From Azotosporobacter soli (GTDB taxonomy: Bacteria > Bacillota > Negativicutes > SG130), in contig NZ_JAUAOA010000009.1 of NCBI RefSeq assembly GCF_030542965.1, positions 1 to 64,000 on the forward strand: DNA of 64,000 bases, read 5' to 3'. This document shows, piece after piece, positions 62,054-64,000 of this stretch (position 1 is its first letter; each line of letters starts with the position of its first letter). The notes below the pieces were generated by a model. It had not been told where the DNA came from. It did no database searches and saw only the letters and a list, made by a program, of their open reading frames with translations. A program made the position numbers and the translations under genes.

Positions 62054-62506
62054 TCACGGCAAGTTTTCGCACCACATAATAAGTGCATCTTCCTGATTAT
62101 CCGTATAGTATTTGCGGCGGAATCCGGCTGACTTAAAGCCAAGTTTGCCGTACAGCGATTGTGCAACCCGGTTGGAAACACGGGTTTCAAGCGTCATCGC
62201 CGTTGCGCCCCGCGCCTTAACTTTGGCAATCAATTCACGCATTAAGCGCTCGCCTAAGCCGCGACCGCGCCACTCGGCTATAATGCCGACATTCGTCACA
62301 TGCGCTTCATCAACGATAACCCAAGCACCAGCATAGCCAATAATTTTACCGCCTTCCAAGGCAACAATGTACATGGCCAGCTCATTGTTCATTTCGCCTA
62401 CAAACGCATCTCTTGACCAAGGAACCGAAAAGGTGGCTTGCTCCACTGCCAGAACACCATCTACATCTGCCAGATTCATCCGGCGAAATACAACTGTTGT
62501 GTTCAC
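62054..62506 (-). CDS. rimI: Ribosomal-protein-alanine N-acetyltransferase
   Basis: A 150-residue GNAT enzyme expected to acetylate the N-terminus of ribosomal protein S18. The acetyl-CoA loop is GIIAEWRGRGLGERLMREL (near 76-94) and NRVAQSLYGKLGF near 113. Position between tsaB and tsaD is typical. It overlaps tsaB by 4 bases. Confidence 0.93.
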   Translation of the reverse strand: MNTTVVFRRMNLADVDGVLAVEQATFSVPWSRDAFVGEMNNELAMYIVALEGGKIIGYAGAWVIVDEAHVTNVGIIAEWRGRGLGERLMRELIAKVKARGATAMTLETRVSNRVAQSLYGKLGFKSAGFRRKYYTDNQEDALIMWCENLP

Positions 62507-63213
62507 GTTGCTGTACCATGCCTTTTTTCCCAGAGGACTTCAGCCTCTGATCGGCGGATATAAAGCGGTTCTAACGCCATCGTGTCCGAAACCAGTCCTT
62601 GCTGCAACATCATTTCACCCAGCAAGGCTACACTGGAGGCGCGTGATATCACGATATGTCCCGGCGCAAGACAGATTCCCTCGCCTTTCATTGCCAAAAT
62701 TTTATCCCGATGCAAGACAGCTGCCTCACCGAGTACCATAACTGGGCGTTTTTCTTGCGCTAACTGCGCAAGAATATCTTCTATTGCTGCAACGCCTGCC
62801 GCCCGCTCTTCGCGCAAACCATTTGCATCCCAGCCAAAAGCGGCATAATAAACATTGCCCTTTTGCGCATCAAGCAACGGAACAATTAGCGCTCCGGGAG
62901 TCGCCGCACCATACGCAAGGGCTTCCAGCGTAGAGACGCCGATAAGCGGGATCTTCAATGCATAAGCAAGTGCCTTTGCCGTCGCCAGCCCGATACGCAA
63001 TCCGGTAAACGATCCTGGACCGATACTGACCGCTACCGCGCGCAATTCTTTTTTATCAATTCCCGCCATATTGAGCAATTCTTTTATATGCGGCAAAAGC
63101 ATTTCTGAATGCGTTTTGCCGATTTGCAATGTTAATTCCGCAATCACCTTCCCCTGCGCAGCCAATGCGACGCCGGAAACCATGGTTGCTGTATCTAGCG
63201 CAAGTATGGGCAC
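62503..63213 (-). CDS. tsaB: t6A synthesis protein TsaB
   Basis: A 236-residue ASKHA-fold partner that holds TsaD and TsaE together. It has ILALDTATMVSGVAL at the start and AVSIGPGSFTGLRIGLATAK (near 60-80). The start is GTG 63213, overlapping the tsaE 3' end by 19 bases. Confidence 0.95.
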   Translation of the reverse strand: MPILALDTATMVSGVALAAQGKVIAELTLQIGKTHSEMLLPHIKELLNMAGIDKKELRAVAVSIGPGSFTGLRIGLATAKALAYALKIPLIGVSTLEALAYGAATPGALIVPLLDAQKGNVYYAAFGWDANGLREERAAGVAAIEDILAQLAQEKRPVMVLGEAAVLHRDKILAMKGEGICLAPGHIVISRASSVALLGEMMLQQGLVSDTMALEPLYIRRSEAEVLWEKRHGTAT

Positions 63214-63668
63214 GATTTCTTCAACTCCTCACTGATCACTTCATATTCAGCCCCTTGTGGTAAGAATCGCCAATTACGCAGATTTTCTCCCGCTATGCTG
63301 ATTTCAATCCATAAGTATTGTTCCGGCATCGCCGCCCGAAATTCATCCGGCCATTCAATCAGGCAAATGCCGTCACTATTCACATATTCTTCGAAGCCAA
63401 TATCCACAAGTTGTTCAAGCATTGCCAGGCGATATAAGTCAAAATGGTAGATAACCTGGCGCCCCTGATAAACATTAACCAGCGTAAAAGTCGGACTCGT
63501 CACCTCTTCTTCTACGCCGAGCGCCGCAGCTAAAGCCTTGACAAACAGCGTTTTTCCGGCCCCGAGATCTCCGGCTAGGCAGACAACCGCCCTAGATGGT
63601 AAATGCCGCGCTAACAACACTGCCAGTTGTTGCGTTTCCTCCGGCGATTTAGTGCTACATTGCCACAT
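63195..63668 (-). CDS. tsaE: t6A synthesis ATPase TsaE
   Basis: A 157-residue P-loop ATPase. Walker A is AGDLGAGKTLFVKALA (near 33-48); switch region SPTFTLVNVY and HFDLYRL follow. It powers turnover of the TsaBD complex. The second of two adjacent ATGs (63668) has GGAG 6 bases upstream; the frame open to 63785 overlaps thiL and is not real. It overlaps the thiL stop by 14 bases. Confidence 0.94.
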   Translation of the reverse strand: MWQCSTKSPEETQQLAVLLARHLPSRAVVCLAGDLGAGKTLFVKALAAALGVEEEVTSPTFTLVNVYQGRQVIYHFDLYRLAMLEQLVDIGFEEYVNSDGICLIEWPDEFRAAMPEQYLWIEISIAGENLRNWRFLPQGAEYEVISEELKKSCPYLR

Positions 63669-64000
63669 CATGCTCTCCTTTTTCGTTCTGCCTAAAATGA
63701 TTATAGCCTTTCGCCTCAAGACGCAATAAAGCGCCGTTTTCTTCCAGAAGAAATACGCCAGGCTCCCCTTTTTCCACAACGCCAATCACCGTAACATCCA
63801 CCTGCGCGCTTACAGCGGCCAGTGCTTCTGGCGGCAGCGTCGCCAACAGTTTATAGTCTTCACCACCATAAAGAGCATATTCAAGCGAATCTTTCCCCAA
63901 GTGAATTGCAGCTTCACGCAGTTCCGTCGAGACAGGAATCCTTTCTGCATCGATACGCAGACAAACCTGGCTAGCATTGGCAATTTCGTTCGCTTCACTG
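63655..64000 (-). CDS. thiL: Thiamine-monophosphate kinase, C-terminal part
   Basis: Partial: the frame runs past the end of the window, and only the last 114 codons are visible (first complete codon at 63999). AIHLGKDSLEYALYGGEDYKLL is the conserved ThiL segment (GGEDYELL type), followed by TVIGVV and a short C-terminus. The protein phosphorylates thiamine monophosphate to the diphosphate cofactor used by NifJ among others. It is upstream of and overlapping tsaE. Confidence 0.92.
   Translation of the reverse strand, partial: SEANEIANASQVCLRIDAERIPVSTELREAAIHLGKDSLEYALYGGEDYKLLATLPPEALAAVSAQVDVTVIGVVEKGEPGVFLLEENGALLRLEAKGYNHFRQNEKGEHDVAM

Overview
The window reads as chromosome from an anaerobic, diderm member of the Bacillota, most likely class Negativicutes (Sporomusa/Pelosinus-like). 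This is an inference from the gene set: short HisG with HisZ, a YerC/HisR-type TrpR-like repressor, CIRCE-controlled groESL, a pyruvate:ferredoxin oxidoreductase, the futalosine menaquinone pathway, SAM and purine riboswitches, and near-consensus sigma-70/A promoters (TTGACA or TTTACA, 17-bp spacer, TATAAT-like). Most genes lie on the minus strand, in operons with 1-23 base overlaps. No tRNA, rRNA, CRISPR array or prophage was seen. The only mobile element is an IS1182-family insertion sequence that fills the first 1.54 kb and starts at base 1.

Layout. 1-6.2 kb: IS element, TVP38-like membrane protein, a free-standing structured RNA of unknown family (2334-2573), a divergent polysaccharide deacetylase, a SagB-like nitroreductase and two unknown genes. 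6.3-15.9 kb: full hisGDCBHAF(IE) operon, a 2-hydroxyacid dehydrogenase, and hisR-hisZ-HD. 15.9-19.5 kb: SAM-I riboswitch and metNIQ with a second MetQ-like protein that lacks a lipobox. 19.6-23.7 kb: PHP-type histidinol phosphatase (completing histidine synthesis), TetR regulator, lipid kinase, a 6S-like RNA and a FlK-type thioesterase. 23.8-27.7 kb: large nifJ/por gene with a structured leader and a possible small RNA upstream. 28.3-30.8 kb: a coupled cassette of a DUF350 membrane protein, a glutathionylspermidine-synthase-like ATP-grasp ligase, a lipoprotein with a calcium-loop-like motif, and an unknown protein. 30.8-36.6 kb: FAD oxidoreductase, two L,D-transpeptidases, RHS-like secreted protein, DOPA-dioxygenase-like protein, DUF456, UspA.

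36.6-45.6 kb is one minus-strand purine operon, pbuG-purECFMNHD. Its leader carries a guanine riboswitch followed within a few bases by a ykkC subtype-2 (PRPP-type) aptamer and one terminator: a tandem two-input switch. 45.7-49.5 kb holds three response-regulator genes (REC-DUF3369-HD-GYP, REC-HDOD, REC plus a degenerate kinase-like region) with no kinase. 49.6-56.6 kb: NUDIX hydrolase, guaA, and an MTAP-like phosphorylase with mqnC-mqnA-mqnE for menaquinone. 56.8-64 kb: groEL-groES with a CIRCE operator, a PdtaS-like kinase with an ANTAR antiterminator, and thiL(partial)-tsaE-tsaB-rimI-tsaD for the t6A tRNA modification.

Strongest leads: the tandem guanine-PRPP riboswitch, the unidentified RNA at 2334-2573, the small-RNA candidate at 27552-27637, and the DUF350/ATP-grasp/lipoprotein cassette. 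Start codons were chosen from visible Shine-Dalgarno (SD) sequences; several genes probably start at TTG or GTG, downstream of a misleading ATG.
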